From positions 1 to 64,000 of the forward strand of contig JACKPW010000020.1 in NCBI GenBank assembly GCA_024233215.1: a stretch of 64,000 nt of DNA, given 5' to 3'. The notes beneath the pieces were generated by a model. That model searched no databases, was not told where the DNA came from, and worked only from the letters and a program-made list of their open reading frames with translations. How positions within the stretch are numbered: the first letter of the stretch is position 1; each line of letters starts with the position of its first letter. Shown piece by piece: positions 17,484 to 27,555 of this stretch. The position numbers were made by a program, and so were the translations under genes. This stretch comes from Verrucomicrobiales bacterium. Lineage in GTDB: Bacteria > Verrucomicrobiota > Verrucomicrobiia > Limisphaerales > J093.

Positions 17484-18170
17484 CTAGAGGTTCAAGGGGA
17501 CGATTTCGACGCGCCGGAAATGGATTTCGCCGCCCTCGGACTGGAGGCCGATGGGGCCGGCCATGATTTCGGCGCCCGTGGCCTCATTGACCTTCACGCC
17601 GTTGATCACGACGACGATGCTGTCGCCCCGCACGGTGACCTCCGCGCGGTTCCACTCGCCCGGCTTCGCCTCGTTGGTGCTCAGACGGGGAAGGCCGGTG
17701 ATGTTGCCGCCAAGGGCGTGGTCCTTGATGGTCTGCACGCGCTCGGACTCGCCGCCGAGGCCCATTTCGTGGAAGGCATAGAGATCGCCGGCGCTGCCAC
17801 TCTTGAGCTGGGACTCGATGCAACGGGGCAGGGAACGGGGTTCCCCGTTGATGCGCATGAGGATGCCGCTGTTGCCCGGTGCCTTGCCGGGGGCCCAACG
17901 CCATTCAACGACCAGCTTGAAGTTGGCGAAATCGCGGTCCGTGTACAGGTAACCCATCGGCTCGCCGCGGCAGATGAGGATGCCGTCCTGAACACTCCAG
18001 ACGTCCGGGGTGGAGAGGTGATGGTTGGCGAGGTAGGAGCGCCAGCCTTCGAGGTTGTGGCCGTTGAAGAGGATCACCCCGCCGGCGACAGAGGGTTGAG
18101 GGGTCGTGCTGCAGCCGGACAGCAGGGCGGCGGCGGCGAACACCGGGATCGAGAGCAGGAGGTTTCGCAT
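17484..18170 (-). CDS. DUF1080 (3-keto-disaccharide hydrolase domain) lipoprotein
   Basis: The product is 228 aa. A lipoprotein signal (MRNLLLSIPVFAAAALLSGC, Cys20) fixes the start at 18170. The rest is one DUF1080 jelly-roll domain (VILFNGHNLEGWR at the start, then GNSGILMRINGEP, GEWNRAEVTVRGD and GPIGLQSEGGEIHFRRVEI). Members of this family include 3-keto-glycoside hydrolases and concanavalin-like glycan-binding domains. Location is an envelope membrane. It lies 47 bp upstream of the CRTAC1 gene on the same strand, so the two are probably co-transcribed. A second DUF1080 lipoprotein is encoded at 59301-59915. Confidence 0.92.
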   Translation of the reverse strand: MRNLLLSIPVFAAAALLSGCSTTPQPSVAGGVILFNGHNLEGWRSYLANHHLSTPDVWSVQDGILICRGEPMGYLYTDRDFANFKLVVEWRWAPGKAPGNSGILMRINGEPRSLPRCIESQLKSGSAGDLYAFHEMGLGGESERVQTIKDHALGGNITGLPRLSTNEAKPGEWNRAEVTVRGDSIVVVINGVKVNEATGAEIMAGPIGLQSEGGEIHFRRVEIVPLNL

Positions 18171-18472
18171 CCGTCTTGCATCGTGAATTCGATGTCGCGG
18201 CGCAAGGTTTTTCGGTGGTCCGTTTGAATGGACGATGCCGGTGCCAATGACGGTCCGGCCGGACAAGGAGCGTCTGCTTGATCCCCGGCAGGCTCGCTTG
18301 AGGCTGCGCTTCGGAGGCGAACGTCGGTCGTTCCATGGTGGGAAGCCGAAAAAGCGTTGCGCGGCGAACCAGGCTTGTGGCTAGATTTCGCGGTGCAAGC
18401 GCCCGGTTGTTCTCCCGCCGTCCGGTTCTTGGGAGGGCTTCCCGGGTGCCCGGTCACAGTCAGCGCATTGAC
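18171..18472. other. Divergent intergenic region
   Basis: These 302 bases separate the minus-strand DUF1080 gene from the plus-strand acylphosphatase gene and must hold both promoters. I see no gene. A possible plus-strand promoter is TTGCGC near 18357 and TAGATT about 19 bases later, but the match is poor. Confidence 0.4.
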
Positions 18473-18751
18473 ATGCAGCGCCAGCGGCTACGCATTCTGT
18501 ATTCCGGCCACGTTCAGGGTGTGGGATTCCGCTACACCGTGCGGGGGGTGGCGCAGGGGTTTGAGGTTGTCGGACTGGTCCGCAACCTGACGGACGGAAG
18601 GGTTGAATTGATCGCCGAGGGCGATCCGGGCGAACTGGAAGCGTTTCGCCAGGCCATCCGGGAATCCGGACTCGAACCGCACATCCGCCATGAGGAAGTG
18701 CATCGCGAGCCGGCCCGGGGTGGTTTGAGCGGTTTTGTGATTGGACGGTAG
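18473..18751 (+). CDS. acyP: Acylphosphatase
   Basis: The product is 92 aa, the normal size. It has the signature GHVQGVGFR with the phosphate-binding Arg20 and the catalytic Asn38 in GLVRNLTDGRVE. The enzyme hydrolyses acyl phosphates in the cytoplasm. The ATG at 18473 gives the expected short N-terminus, while the open frame upstream to 18335 has no family match. The gene is followed 36 bp later by a phosphoesterase gene in the same direction. Confidence 0.95.
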   Translation: MQRQRLRILYSGHVQGVGFRYTVRGVAQGFEVVGLVRNLTDGRVELIAEGDPGELEAFRQAIRESGLEPHIRHEEVHREPARGGLSGFVIGR

Positions 18752-18787
18752 CGGATTGAACGAAGAAGGGCGAAGCAGGGCAGCACA

Positions 18788-19510
18788 ATGAAGTTTGCGA
18801 TCATCGCCGACATCCACGGTAACTTGGAAGCACTCGAGACGGTGCTGGACGACGCGCGCGCCCAGAACGTCACCCACTACGCCTGTCTGGGCGACGTGGT
18901 GGGTTACAACGCCAACCCGAAGGAGTGCCTCGACATCGTGCGCGAGATGGGCATGCCCTGCGTCAAGGGGAACCACGATGAATTCTGCTCGGGCGAGGGC
19001 GCCCTGGAGGGCTTCAACCCGCAGGCCGCCCAGGCCATCGAGTGGACCCGGAATCAACTGACCGCGGAGGACCGGCAGTGGCTGCGGGACCTGCGTTATC
19101 TCCGGTTGGTGACGAACTTCACCATCGTCCATGCCACGCTGGATGCCCCGCAGCGCTGGGGTTACGTGTTCGACAAGCTCGCGGCGGCCGCCAGTTTCAC
19201 CTATCAAAACACGAAGGTCTGCTTCTTCGGCCACACCCACGTGCCGGTGGCGTTTGTGCGGGACAGCATGGTGCGCGGCGGGAGCTACTCGAAGTTCCGC
19301 GTGGAGCCGGGGCGGAAGTATTTCGTCAATGTCGGCAGCGTGGGGCAGTCCCGCGACGGGGTTGCGAAAGCGACCTACGTCGTTTACGACGTGGCCGATT
19401 CCACCATCGAACTGCGCCGCCTGGACTACGACATGCCGACCACCCAGAAGAAGATCCTGGATGCCGGACTGCCGCCGCGTCTGGCGGATCGCCTTTCCCA
19501 CGGCCGCTGA
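18788..19510 (+). CDS. Calcineurin-like metallophosphoesterase
   Basis: The product is 240 aa. Metal ligands are in place: Asp8 and His10 in IADIHGN, Asp36 in CLGDVVGY, Asn62-His63 in KGNHDE and later FFGHTHVP. Domain and length fit small cytoplasmic phosphodiesterases or Ap4A hydrolase-like proteins of the YfcE/MJ0936 group. The exact substrate is unknown. It probably shares a transcript with the acylphosphatase upstream and the ELM1-family gene 71 bp downstream. Confidence 0.93.
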   Translation: MKFAIIADIHGNLEALETVLDDARAQNVTHYACLGDVVGYNANPKECLDIVREMGMPCVKGNHDEFCSGEGALEGFNPQAAQAIEWTRNQLTAEDRQWLRDLRYLRLVTNFTIVHATLDAPQRWGYVFDKLAAAASFTYQNTKVCFFGHTHVPVAFVRDSMVRGGSYSKFRVEPGRKYFVNVGSVGQSRDGVAKATYVVYDVADSTIELRRLDYDMPTTQKKILDAGLPPRLADRLSHGR

Positions 19511-19581
19511 CGCCCACGAAGGGGGGCGGCCGGATCGGCGACATCTCAACGACCGGCGAAAGGACGCCGGAGCACGGGGAC

Positions 19582-20505
19582 ATGATGCTTCAGCTTCCGC
19601 AACGAATCCGCGTGCTCTCTGATGGCCGTCCCGGCCACGAAAACCAGAGCGTGGGCCTTGCTGCGGCGATCGCACGTCGGACCGGGGCGACCGTGGAGGT
19701 GGTGCGGCTGCCGGTGAAAGGCGGGCTTTGGAGGCGTGGCCGGACCGCCTTGGGGGAGGCGCCGGCTGTTCCCGACCTGTTGATTGGAGCCGGGCACAAG
19801 GTGCATTTGCCCATGTGGTTTGCGGCGCGCCGGTTTCGGGCACGCTCGGTGGTGATCATGCTGCCGACCTGGCCCGTGGGGTTGTTCGATCTCTGCCTGA
19901 CTCCTGATCATGATCTGCGTCCCGGGAAGGTCTATTCGCGGATCATTGGCACCCGCGGCGCCTTGAACCGGTTGCCGGAGGCACTGCCTCCCAAGGAATC
20001 CAGGGGCGTGGTGCTGCTCGGTGGGCCATGCCGGCATCATGGCTGGGACGGACCGGCGGTGGTCGCCGCCATTCGGGAGGTGCTGGCGGCACGGCTCGAG
20101 CTGACCTGGACCATCGCCGACTCACGCCGCACGCCACCGGGCTTTCTGGAGGGGCTCCGACGGGAGCAGACGCCGGCGACGCTGACGTCCTACACGGAGA
20201 CCTCCGCAGAATGGCTGCCGCAGCAGCTCATGACCGCCCAGGAGGTCTGGGTGACGCGCGACAGCGTTTCGATGGTGTTTGAGGCGATTACCGCCGGGGC
20301 CCGGACCGGGTTGCTTCCCACACCGGTGTTGCGTCGGAAGGACGGTCCGGTGCGCTCAATTGAAGGACTTGTACGGGATGGGTTCGCGGTCGAGTTCGCG
20401 TCCTGGCAACGGGACGACCGGAGGCTTCCGGAACCTCGTCGCCTCCACGAAACGGCGCGTTGCGCCGCATTGGTGCTGAAACGGCTGTTCAATGACAGGG
20501 ATTGA
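19582..20505 (+). CDS. ELM1-family (DUF1022) glycan-related protein
   Basis: The product is 307 aa and begins MMLQLPQRIRVLSDGRPGHENQS; the DGRPGHENQ segment marks the ELM1/DUF1022 family. Further typical parts are DLLIGAGHKVHLP, LLGGPCRHHGWD and VTRDSVSMVFEA. The fold is GT-B like, and bacterial members sit in lipid A and cell-envelope glycan loci. The plant name (mitochondrial fission) does not describe the bacterial role. The first ATG at 19582 is used; the frame extends upstream into the phosphoesterase gene without a match. It opens the first glycan cluster. Confidence 0.9.
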   Translation: MMLQLPQRIRVLSDGRPGHENQSVGLAAAIARRTGATVEVVRLPVKGGLWRRGRTALGEAPAVPDLLIGAGHKVHLPMWFAARRFRARSVVIMLPTWPVGLFDLCLTPDHDLRPGKVYSRIIGTRGALNRLPEALPPKESRGVVLLGGPCRHHGWDGPAVVAAIREVLAARLELTWTIADSRRTPPGFLEGLRREQTPATLTSYTETSAEWLPQQLMTAQEVWVTRDSVSMVFEAITAGARTGLLPTPVLRRKDGPVRSIEGLVRDGFAVEFASWQRDDRRLPEPRRLHETARCAALVLKRLFNDRD

Positions 20506-20510
20506 CGGGC

Positions 20511-20562
20511 GGTTCCTGGAAAGCCCGCATTCGCGATGGCGCAGGCAACGGGACCAGGAACC
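20511..20562. terminator. Inverted repeat between convergent genes
   Basis: GGTTCCTGG at 20511-20519 pairs perfectly with CCAGGAACC at 20554-20562. It lies between the 3' ends of the ELM1-family gene and the PAP2 gene. The 34-base loop is long and no T-run follows, so a terminator role is only possible. Confidence 0.3.
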
Positions 20563-20601
20563 TCCTTGGAGGGACGAGTTCCACGAGTCCCTGGAATCAA
20601 G

Positions 20602-21342
20602 TCAAGTCAGGGCCTCGTGTAACTCGGCCCTCCGTCGGGGGGGCGGTTCTTGGAGAAAGAACCGGCTCATCACGAACCACAGTGCCCAGGCGGTGAGGTA
20701 AACGCAACCCGCCGACCAGAGGATGTCGGAGGCCCAATGCCCCCCCTGGACCGTTCGCCCCCAGCCCATGAGTCCCCCGTGGACGAGTCCGACGGCGCCG
20801 AACGCCCATGCGGTGCGTCGTCGGGATCCCCAGAAGAACACGAACAAGCCAAGCCAGTAGAAGCCCATGGAGGCGTGGCCTGAGGGAAAGGACTTGCCGA
20901 CCCCGCCGACGCCCGGTTTGAAGAGCGGGTGATAGGGCAGCGTCCCGCCGAATTCCACGGTCTGGTTCGGACGTGGTCGGCCGTAGTGTGCCTTAAGGAC
21001 GGCGTTGACCACGATCCCGGGACCGAGAATCAGCGAGAACCCGAGGAAGAGTGCGAGCGCACGTTCCCCGCGGGGGCGTTTCCGCCAGAGCAGCACCGGC
21101 CAGACCAGCAACCCGCCGATACCGACCACCAGGGCGGGCACGTTTCCGTAACGATAGAGGAACTGCACCAGCGGGGCCTGGGCCAAACGCCATCCGTCCG
21201 CCGCGGACCAGCAGCGATGAGCCCACGTGCGGTCGAAATCGCTCGTCAACGCCAATGCACTCAATCCGAGCAACACCAGAATCGGGACAACGATGGGGGG
21301 CGGTCCCTTGCGGCGGCTTACTGTGCTGACGGCGGTGCTCAT
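20602..21342 (-). CDS. PAP2-superfamily membrane phosphatase
   Basis: The product is 246 aa with about six transmembrane helices. All three phosphatase motifs are present: KAHYGRPRP, KSFPSGHAS and GRTVQGGHWASD. Family members remove phosphate from lipids (undecaprenyl diphosphate, phosphatidylglycerol phosphate or lipid A) on the outer face of the inner membrane. With glycan genes on both sides, a role in undecaprenyl recycling or lipid A trimming is reasonable but not shown. It runs convergent to the ELM1 gene and divergent from the FkbM gene. Confidence 0.95.
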   Translation of the reverse strand: MSTAVSTVSRRKGPPPIVVPILVLLGLSALALTSDFDRTWAHRCWSAADGWRLAQAPLVQFLYRYGNVPALVVGIGGLLVWPVLLWRKRPRGERALALFLGFSLILGPGIVVNAVLKAHYGRPRPNQTVEFGGTLPYHPLFKPGVGGVGKSFPSGHASMGFYWLGLFVFFWGSRRRTAWAFGAVGLVHGGLMGWGRTVQGGHWASDILWSAGCVYLTAWALWFVMSRFFLQEPPPRRRAELHEALT

Positions 21343-21521
21343 GTTCCGGAGCGCAGCGGTGCGCGGGGCGGGCTGCGTGGCTGCGAGTATGTCCTGTGGG
21401 AACCCAGGGTGAACACAGAAAACCGGCGGTCGCGGCCATCGCTCGAAATACGGTCACTCGAAAATGCCTTGAACCGGGCGCCTTGTGCTCGTTGACTCGC
21501 GCCCGAACAACGCTTGGGCCG

Positions 21522-22367
21522 ATGTCCGAAGAATCCGTCAGCCAGATCACCGCCGATGCCTGGGGCCGGTTCCGCCCCCGGGGGCGGCGGCGCTTTCTGC
21601 AGTTCCTCGTTCAGATGGGACTGGCGCATGGCCCGATCAAGGGGTTGCTTTCCCGCCAGTGGTTCGCCGCCGGTCCGCGCGAACCGGTGGACGTCACTCG
21701 GGACGGCCTCAGGCTTCGACTGCATCCGTGGGACAACACGGTTGAGATCAAGCTGCTCTTTGCCTCCCGCGCCCGGGACCGGGAGGAACTGGCGTTCCTG
21801 GCGGAGCATTGCCGGGGGGCGGGGACCTTTCTCGATGTCGGGGCCAACGTCGGCTTCTATTCACTTGCCATGATTTCCCGGGGGGCGGGCCGGGCGCTGG
21901 CGGTGGAACCGCTTCCCACCGCGTTTGGGCGGATGACCTTCAACATCCAGGCGAACGGTTTCGAAGAGCGGATCCAAGCGGTGCAGGCGGCGCTCGGGGC
22001 GGAACGCACGACCGTCCGGATCACCGAAATGACCGGCGACCTGGGCGGCAGCAGCATCGTCAAGGGCAACCTGCCCGGAAGATCCATCGAGGTTCCCCTG
22101 TTGCCACTCGGGGAGTTGCTGCAGGAACGCTCCTTCAGCCGGGTCGATGCCATGAAGATCGACGTCGAGGGCATGGAGGACCGCGTCCTGGCCCCCTTCT
22201 TCGCGAAGGCGCCGCGAACGCTCTGGCCGCAGGCTGTCGTCATTGAGCACACGCACGGGGAGGACTGGCGGGAGGACATCCTGGAGATCATGCAGCGGGC
22301 CGGCTACCGGTCGGTACGGAAGAACCGGTCCAACGCCTTGCTCACGCTGGGATCAGGTCCCGGTTAG
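21522..22367 (+). CDS. FkbM-family methyltransferase
   Basis: The product is 281 aa. The SAM-binding motif DVGANVGFYS lies at 105-114 and AVEPLP follows. The C-terminal FkbM signature is VDAMKIDVEGMEDRVLAPF. FkbM enzymes O-methylate sugars or other hydroxyls and are common in polysaccharide clusters. The ATG at 21522 is chosen because the upstream extension (to 21396) is without a match. It is followed after 21 bp by a glycosyltransferase gene, so both probably modify the same glycan. Confidence 0.93.
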   Translation: MSEESVSQITADAWGRFRPRGRRRFLQFLVQMGLAHGPIKGLLSRQWFAAGPREPVDVTRDGLRLRLHPWDNTVEIKLLFASRARDREELAFLAEHCRGAGTFLDVGANVGFYSLAMISRGAGRALAVEPLPTAFGRMTFNIQANGFEERIQAVQAALGAERTTVRITEMTGDLGGSSIVKGNLPGRSIEVPLLPLGELLQERSFSRVDAMKIDVEGMEDRVLAPFFAKAPRTLWPQAVVIEHTHGEDWREDILEIMQRAGYRSVRKNRSNALLTLGSGPG

Positions 22368-22388
22368 GACAACCAGCTTTGTCGTCGC

Positions 22389-23747
22389 GTGGCGGAACCT
22401 CATGGCACATTGCGTTTGGCCGGTCGTCGCATCGTTGTTGGCCCCAACGAGATCGCGGGAGTGACTTCCCGGATCGCGCAGGCGCTGGCCGGGGCGGGTG
22501 CCGAGGTGCGGTGCTACTTCGGGCACGAGCATCCGTTCAACCCGGTCTTCAGCGAACTCCCCCGGATTCGGCGATGGCATCGCCGGGGAATCACCCTCGC
22601 GTCTCGAACGGCGGACAAGGGCGGGATTCTTCGATTGGCTGCCGGAGTGATCGCCGGCGCCTGCCGGATCTCGGCCTTTTTGCGAACCTGCCTTTGGGCC
22701 GACACCGTGGTCATGGTTGGTGGCAAGGGTTTCCTGGGGAATCCCAAGGAATACGGGCTTTACCGGATGCTGGGGAGGCGGGTGATCCACGTCTTCGTGG
22801 GGACCGCCTCCCGCCCGCGGTATCTGTCCGGTTATGCCAAGGATGTGGTGGCGAACGGCCGGGTTCACGAGCGCAAGCTGCGGAAGCTGGCGCAACGCGC
22901 GCGACGCCAGGCCCGACGGGTCCAGGCGATCTCCCGGCAGGCTTCCCTGGTGGTCGAGAACCCGCTGGGAGGCCATTTCCAGGAGAAGCCGTTCGTGAAC
23001 TGGTTCAAGCTGGGCATTCCGCTCGACCTGGAGGCCCTCCTGGCGGAACCGCGGGTGTCTGACCGCACGCCTCCCAGGGTTCCCGGCAAGGTCCGGATTC
23101 TTCACTGTCCCTCGCGACCCGAGATCAAGGGGAGCGCCCGGATCGAGGCCGTGATGAAGGAGTTGCTCGCGGAAGGGCTGCCAATTGACTTCAGGAAGCT
23201 GACCGGAGTGCCGCACGGGCAGGTGCTGCACGAGATCGCGGAGTGCGACCTGGTGATCGACCAACTCTACTCGGACTTTCCTCTTGCAGGGTTTGCGGCC
23301 GAGGCCTCGGCTTTCGGAAAGCCCGCCGTCGTGGGGGGCTACGGCTGGGATCTTCTGGCCGGGAGTCTCGGCGCCGAGGAGATGCCCCCGACGGTTACCT
23401 GTCATCCGGACGACCTGGCGAACGCAGTGCGTGCCTTGGTCACGAGCGAAGCGGCGCGGAGGGTGGCGGGGGAGAAAGCCCGCGATTTCCTGGGCCGGCG
23501 TTGGTCGCAGACGGCATTCTCGGAACGCTTTGCGCGATTGGTCAGCGGGGACCTGCCCGAGGACTGGTTGGTGGCTCCGGAAACGGTGCGCTACACGTGT
23601 GGTCTGGGTCTCGAATCCGATGAGGCACGACGTCTGATCCGGGCGCTCGCTGAACGGTTCGGCCCGGGGGCTCTTGGCGTGGATCATCTCCCCGCGTTGA
23701 GGGACCACTTGATGGCCTTTGCCCGGGACGATTCCAAGACGAGCTGA
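22389..23747 (+). CDS. Putative GT-B glycosyltransferase
   Basis: The product is 452 aa starting at GTG (22389). It has a two-lobed Rossmann-like layout: an N-terminal VVGPNEIAGVTSRIAQAL segment and a C-terminal part with RILHCPSRPEIKG, CDLVIDQLYSDFPLAG and EASAFGKPAVVGG, typical of sugar-nucleotide binding in GT-B transferases. No exact GT family can be named. There is no signal peptide; action at the inner membrane's cytoplasmic face is likely. It lies between the FkbM gene (21 bp upstream) and a convergent GT4 gene. Confidence 0.8.
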   Translation: MAEPHGTLRLAGRRIVVGPNEIAGVTSRIAQALAGAGAEVRCYFGHEHPFNPVFSELPRIRRWHRRGITLASRTADKGGILRLAAGVIAGACRISAFLRTCLWADTVVMVGGKGFLGNPKEYGLYRMLGRRVIHVFVGTASRPRYLSGYAKDVVANGRVHERKLRKLAQRARRQARRVQAISRQASLVVENPLGGHFQEKPFVNWFKLGIPLDLEALLAEPRVSDRTPPRVPGKVRILHCPSRPEIKGSARIEAVMKELLAEGLPIDFRKLTGVPHGQVLHEIAECDLVIDQLYSDFPLAGFAAEASAFGKPAVVGGYGWDLLAGSLGAEEMPPTVTCHPDDLANAVRALVTSEAARRVAGEKARDFLGRRWSQTAFSERFARLVSGDLPEDWLVAPETVRYTCGLGLESDEARRLIRALAERFGPGALGVDHLPALRDHLMAFARDDSKTS

Positions 23748-23767
23748 GCCATCCCTTTCGTTGCCCG

Positions 23768-24868
23768 TCAATTGGAACCCAGGAGCAGCCCGCGATAGAC
23801 CGCCAAGGTCCGTTCCACCATGCATTCCAGGGTGTATTCCCTGGGAACGGTGGGACGGATGCCTTCGCGGGGCAGGGCGAGGGCACGCAGCATCTTGTCG
23901 GCGAGATCGGCCGGATCCCGGGTCTTGATCACGAAACCGTTCACGCCGTCCACCACCAAGTTGCGCAGGCCCTTCTCGGTGGTCGCCAGGACCGGGGTGT
24001 TCATGGCCAGCGCCTCGGCGACGGTGCGCCCCATGTTCCCCATCTTCAACGAGGCGTTCACCAGCACGTCGGCGAGCGAATAGATCTCCGGCATTTGGGA
24101 ATGGGAACCTGCGAAGACGAGGTGCCCGCTCAGCCCGAGTCGGTCCACCCGTGCCTTCAATTCCTCAAAAAACCGCTGCTTGTCCGGGGCCACACCGCCA
24201 ACGATCACCCCGATCACATCCGGCCGGGTCTCACGCACTTTCGCGATGGCGTCGATGAAGCTCTCGTAGTCCTTGAGCCAGGTGACCCGGCCGACCGACA
24301 GGATGACCTTTCGTCCGTCCAGCCGGTGCTTCGTCTTGAACTGCGCGATGAAGGCGGGGTCAGTGCGCGCCGGGTCGAAGAGCCCCAGGTCGACGCCCCG
24401 CTGGATGACGGTGATCCGGCCGGGATCGATCCCATAGTGCCGTTGCACGTAGGCCGAAACCACCTCACTCACGCAGATGACCCGGTCACCGAAGGTCATC
24501 ACGCGACTGTAGCGATTGACGCTATTCAGCCCGTGCACGGTCGTGACAAAGGGAAACCGGGGACGCCGGTTGGCCAGGACACACAGCCAGGCGGGAACGC
24601 GGCTTCGGGCATGCACGATGGACGGGTGCAGGTGCCGAAGGGCGCGCCGCAGTTGCAGAATACGCCAGGGAACGGTGAGCGGATTCTTCGAGGCCACATC
24701 CAGGGTGACGTGTTGGCCACCCTGACGTTCGATTTGTTCCACGAGACCGCCACCGCGGCTGATCACGACGCTTTCCACCCCCCGTCTGACAAACTCGCGA
24801 CTGAGCTCCACCACGCCACGTTCCACCCCGCCTTCGTTCAGGGCCGGCAGGAGCTGGACGATTCGCAT
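23768..24868 (-). CDS. Glycosyltransferase family 4
   Basis: The product is 366 aa. It starts MRIVQLLPALNEGGVERG, the GT4 nucleotide-binding glycine loop. The C-terminal donor-binding domain has ILSVGRVTWLKDYESFIDA, then NASLKMGNMGRTVAEALAMNTPVLAT. The start at 24868 is the family-typical one. It transfers a sugar to a glycan or lipid acceptor in the cytoplasm. It is convergent with the other glycosyltransferase gene and only 20 bp separate them. The PIN-toxin gene lies 31 bp upstream on the same strand. Confidence 0.95.
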   Translation of the reverse strand: MRIVQLLPALNEGGVERGVVELSREFVRRGVESVVISRGGGLVEQIERQGGQHVTLDVASKNPLTVPWRILQLRRALRHLHPSIVHARSRVPAWLCVLANRRPRFPFVTTVHGLNSVNRYSRVMTFGDRVICVSEVVSAYVQRHYGIDPGRITVIQRGVDLGLFDPARTDPAFIAQFKTKHRLDGRKVILSVGRVTWLKDYESFIDAIAKVRETRPDVIGVIVGGVAPDKQRFFEELKARVDRLGLSGHLVFAGSHSQMPEIYSLADVLVNASLKMGNMGRTVAEALAMNTPVLATTEKGLRNLVVDGVNGFVIKTRDPADLADKMLRALALPREGIRPTVPREYTLECMVERTLAVYRGLLLGSN

Positions 24869-24899
24869 GGCTCGGTTCGTGGGACGAATTGCCATTCCC

Positions 24900-25373
24900 T
24901 CAGAGGCTGCTGACGGCATGTTTCACCATCCCTTTTTCGTCCTTTTCCAGCGGGGGCCAGACATGCAGACCGACCGCGGCCGCGAGTTGTCTTTGGCGGG
25001 AATTTGTGTCGAACGACAGGAACCAAGTCGCGCCCATGGCCACGGCGGCCGCCACCAGGACCAGGTCGTGCCCGCCTGGCCGCAGACTGCGGGAGAACCG
25101 TCGCACGTGACTTTCCGCATGCTTGAACACTGCCACCCAATCCACCAATTCGAGCCGGAGAAGATGGCTTGTTGCCAAATCAGCCTCAAAGCGGGCGGCG
25201 GCTCGGGCGGACCGGGACAGCAGCACGTTGAGCACTTCCACGCGGCACAGATCGCAGAGGGAAACGGTCTTCTGATCGTTTGTAACGTAATCCCGGATGG
25301 ACCGGAGTTCCGCCGGCTTGGTCAGCGGATCGTAGAGCCGGACCAGAAAACTGGAGTCCGCGCAGAATCGCAT
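24900..25373 (-). CDS. PIN-domain toxin (VapC-like)
   Basis: The product is 157 aa, with the four PIN acidic residues at Asp6 (FCADSSFLV), Glu46 (LCRVEVLNV), Asp103 (GGHDLVLV) and Asp122 (LSFDTNS). PIN toxins are metal-dependent RNases, often cleaving tRNA or rRNA. It lies 6 bp downstream of a Phd-like antitoxin gene on the same strand, forming a standard two-gene toxin-antitoxin unit. Its Cys-rich middle (CDLCRVE) is normal for this subgroup. Confidence 0.92.
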   Translation of the reverse strand: MRFCADSSFLVRLYDPLTKPAELRSIRDYVTNDQKTVSLCDLCRVEVLNVLLSRSARAAARFEADLATSHLLRLELVDWVAVFKHAESHVRRFSRSLRPGGHDLVLVAAAVAMGATWFLSFDTNSRQRQLAAAVGLHVWPPLEKDEKGMVKHAVSSL

Positions 25374-25379
25374 CGGAAT

Positions 25380-25643
25380 CTAGCTCAGGTTTTCCTCTCT
25401 CGCTCGTTGCCGCCGCCTTTGCGCGTCGAGTTCAGCCACGAATCCCCCATCGCTCTCCCGCTGTCGCGTCAGCCACTCAAAATGGGATTCCCAGCCCGCA
25501 GACTGTTCCGTGGAGGGCAGCGTGCCCACCAAGTACCCCACCGCTCTTCCCCGTCGACGCAACTCAAAAGTCTCCCCGTGTTCGATGGCGTCGAGCACCT
25601 CGGCAGTGCGCCGGTTGAGGTCCCGCATCGTCAACAACTTCAT
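25380..25643 (-). CDS. Phd/YefM-type antitoxin
   Basis: The product is 87 aa starting MKLLTMRDLNRRTAEVLDAIEHGETFELRRRGRA when read in two parts (residues 1-18 and 19-34). This is the Phd/YefM N-terminal DNA-binding fold. The charged C-terminal tail should bind the toxin. It is the promoter-proximal gene, as is usual for autoregulated antitoxins. It partners the PIN toxin at 24900-25373. Confidence 0.9.
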   Translation of the reverse strand: MKLLTMRDLNRRTAEVLDAIEHGETFELRRRGRAVGYLVGTLPSTEQSAGWESHFEWLTRQRESDGGFVAELDAQRRRQRAREENLS

Positions 25644-25752
25644 GTCAGACAGTGTGTGCCTGACGTTCGGGTTGTCAAGCCAGGCGGCGGGCGCCCGGCT
25701 TGATCCCGATGCTCGCGTAATCAGCGTTTGACATCCGCGATTCCTGAGCTTC

Positions 25753-25782
25753 CTTGGTTGTTTTTGGATTCAGTCAACCAAG
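25753..25782. promoter_or_regulatory. Inverted repeat upstream of the sulfatase gene
   Basis: CTTGGTTG at 25753-25760 and CAACCAAG at 25775-25782 are perfect complements around a 14-nt T-rich centre. It ends 18 bp before the sulfatase ATG, so it could be an operator or an mRNA hairpin covering the translation start region. Confidence 0.4.
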
Positions 25783-25800
25783 TTAACCAGACGGACAGCG

Positions 25801-27345
<1,545 letters not shown>

Positions 27346-27384
27346 TGCAATGCTGACGGCCACGGCCCGTCCCCCTCGAACCCC

Positions 27385-27414
27385 GGGCCGCATCTGTCCA
27401 GGCAGGTGCGGCCC
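27385..27414 (+). terminator. Hairpin after the sulfatase gene
   Basis: GGGCCGCA (27385-27392) and TGCGGCCC (27407-27414) form an 8-bp GC-rich stem 40 bases after the sulfatase stop. There is no strong T-run, so factor-independent termination is only likely. Confidence 0.4.
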
Positions 27415-27555
27415 GTGTCACTTCCCGTGACCTCATCAGGATTCATCGGCGACACGGGAAGGTTCGCGAACCCTCTCGACAACGCGGCAGCGGCGAGATC
27501 AGGGAGGCAGTGGAGGCGGTAGACCACCCGACGGCCCGGATTCCCCCGAGCTGAC

